6,462 nt of DNA from CALLPQ01 sp964421675 (GTDB lineage Bacteria; Pseudomonadota; Alphaproteobacteria; Caulobacterales; Parvularculaceae). The stretch covers positions 1-6,462 of the forward strand of contig CAYQXV010000071.1 of the NCBI GenBank assembly GCA_964421675.1, written 5' to 3'. The position numbers were made by a program, and so were the translations under genes. The notes beneath the pieces were generated by a model that was not told where the DNA came from, searched no databases, and saw nothing but the letters and a program-made list of their open reading frames with translations. Position 1 is the first letter of the stretch; every line of letters begins with the position of its first letter. This document shows positions 6,035 through 6,462 of the stretch, in pieces.

Positions 6035-6462
6035 ATGTCAGATGATGTATCGCTGGTAAAAACGGTCATTTTGAGAGCGCCAAAAGAGCGTGTCTGGGCC
6101 TTTTTGTGCGAGCCTGATTTACTGGCCCGGTGGTTCCATGAAGCGCAGGCCCCGTTACGGGCCGGACACCCCTTTGCCCTTATTCGCGAAAATCCAGTGA
6201 GCGATGACCCCCGTCTGGTCTGGGGGGATGTTTTGCTTGCTGAGCCGCCCGATCACCTAGTTCATACATTTCACTATCACGGCCAGCATGAAGACATTCA
6301 AAGCCGGGTCGAATGGACATTGGAAACCCTATCCGATGCGACCAAGCTCACCCTGACCCATAGATGCGCCAATGCATCGCCAGATGCGCTATGCAATGAA
6401 ATTAGAGCGCTAGATGGGGGATGGGACAGCCATTTAGTCCGATTACGCACAATTTTTGCGTA
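6035..6462 (+). CDS. SRPBCC / AHSA1-domain protein, 3' end at window edge
   Basis: The frame gives 142 residues and then the first two bases (TA) of a codon cut off by the window. A typical AHSA1 domain is about 140 residues long, so that codon is probably the stop and the protein nearly or fully complete. Seen features are an opening strand (VSLVKTVILRAP, 5-16), the helix KERVWAFLCEPDLLARWF (17-34) ending in the W-F pair usual here, a central WGDVLLAEPPDHLVHTF (63-79), and a C-terminal helix starting DGGWDSHLVRLRTIF (127-141), whose GGW is characteristic. The fold forms a hydrophobic ligand pocket. The AHSA1 name comes from the eukaryotic Hsp90 co-chaperone, but bacterial members are mostly uncharacterised and often sit beside ArsR-type regulators. 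None is visible, though the downstream side is cut off. AGAGGA at 6021-6026, 8 nt before the ATG, supports the start. Confidence 0.88.
   Translation, partial: MSDDVSLVKTVILRAPKERVWAFLCEPDLLARWFHEAQAPLRAGHPFALIRENPVSDDPRLVWGDVLLAEPPDHLVHTFHYHGQHEDIQSRVEWTLETLSDATKLTLTHRCANASPDALCNEIRALDGGWDSHLVRLRTIFA

Noticed and set aside
1..6462. A defence, toxin-antitoxin, secretion or mobile-element system
   Set aside because: None of the coding regions has nuclease, toxin, integrase, transposase or secretion motifs, and alternating strands argue against one multi-gene cluster.

Overview
This 6.5 kb window looks like an ordinary stretch of an alphaproteobacterial chromosome. It is roughly 50% GC with Shine-Dalgarno-led genes. 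The best taxonomic clue is glyS: its N-terminus (MPDLLLELFSEEIPARMQ) is of the type seen in alphaproteobacterial glycyl-tRNA synthetase beta chains. I see no rRNA, tRNA, CRISPR array, insertion sequence, phage gene or plasmid function.

Layout from left to right. Bases 1-103 hold a promoter with a consensus TATAAT. It drives a GMC-family flavin oxidoreductase (104-1711, +) that carries a twin-arginine signal and a lipobox-like LPGC, so it is probably exported. A strong, probably bidirectional terminator (1775-1811) separates it from a convergent gene for an unrecognised three-helix membrane protein of 159 residues (1825-2304, -). The intergenic region 2305-2711 contains short repeats, a possible -10 element and a possible 54-residue membrane peptide (2496-2660, +, uncertain). 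A zinc-independent quinone oxidoreductase-like MDR enzyme follows (2712-3710, +). It converges on glyS (3741-5777, -). The 257 bp between glyS and the next gene hold a small tandem repeat, a possible 26-codon upstream ORF on the glyS strand and two inverted repeats. The last gene is a SRPBCC/AHSA1-type protein (6035-6462, +), whose stop codon probably lies just past the window edge.

The confident genes alternate in strand (+, -, +, -, +), so each is probably transcribed alone and no shared pathway is implied. GMC oxidoreductase, quinone oxidoreductase-like protein and AHSA1 protein are common accessory metabolic or stress genes, and glyS is essential housekeeping. The glyS gene has no glyQ beside it here, so its alpha-subunit partner must be encoded elsewhere. 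I do not find convincing evidence for a new multi-gene system. The items most worth a second look are the exported GMC enzyme, the unrecognised membrane protein, the candidate small membrane ORF, and the repeat/mini-ORF region in front of glyS.
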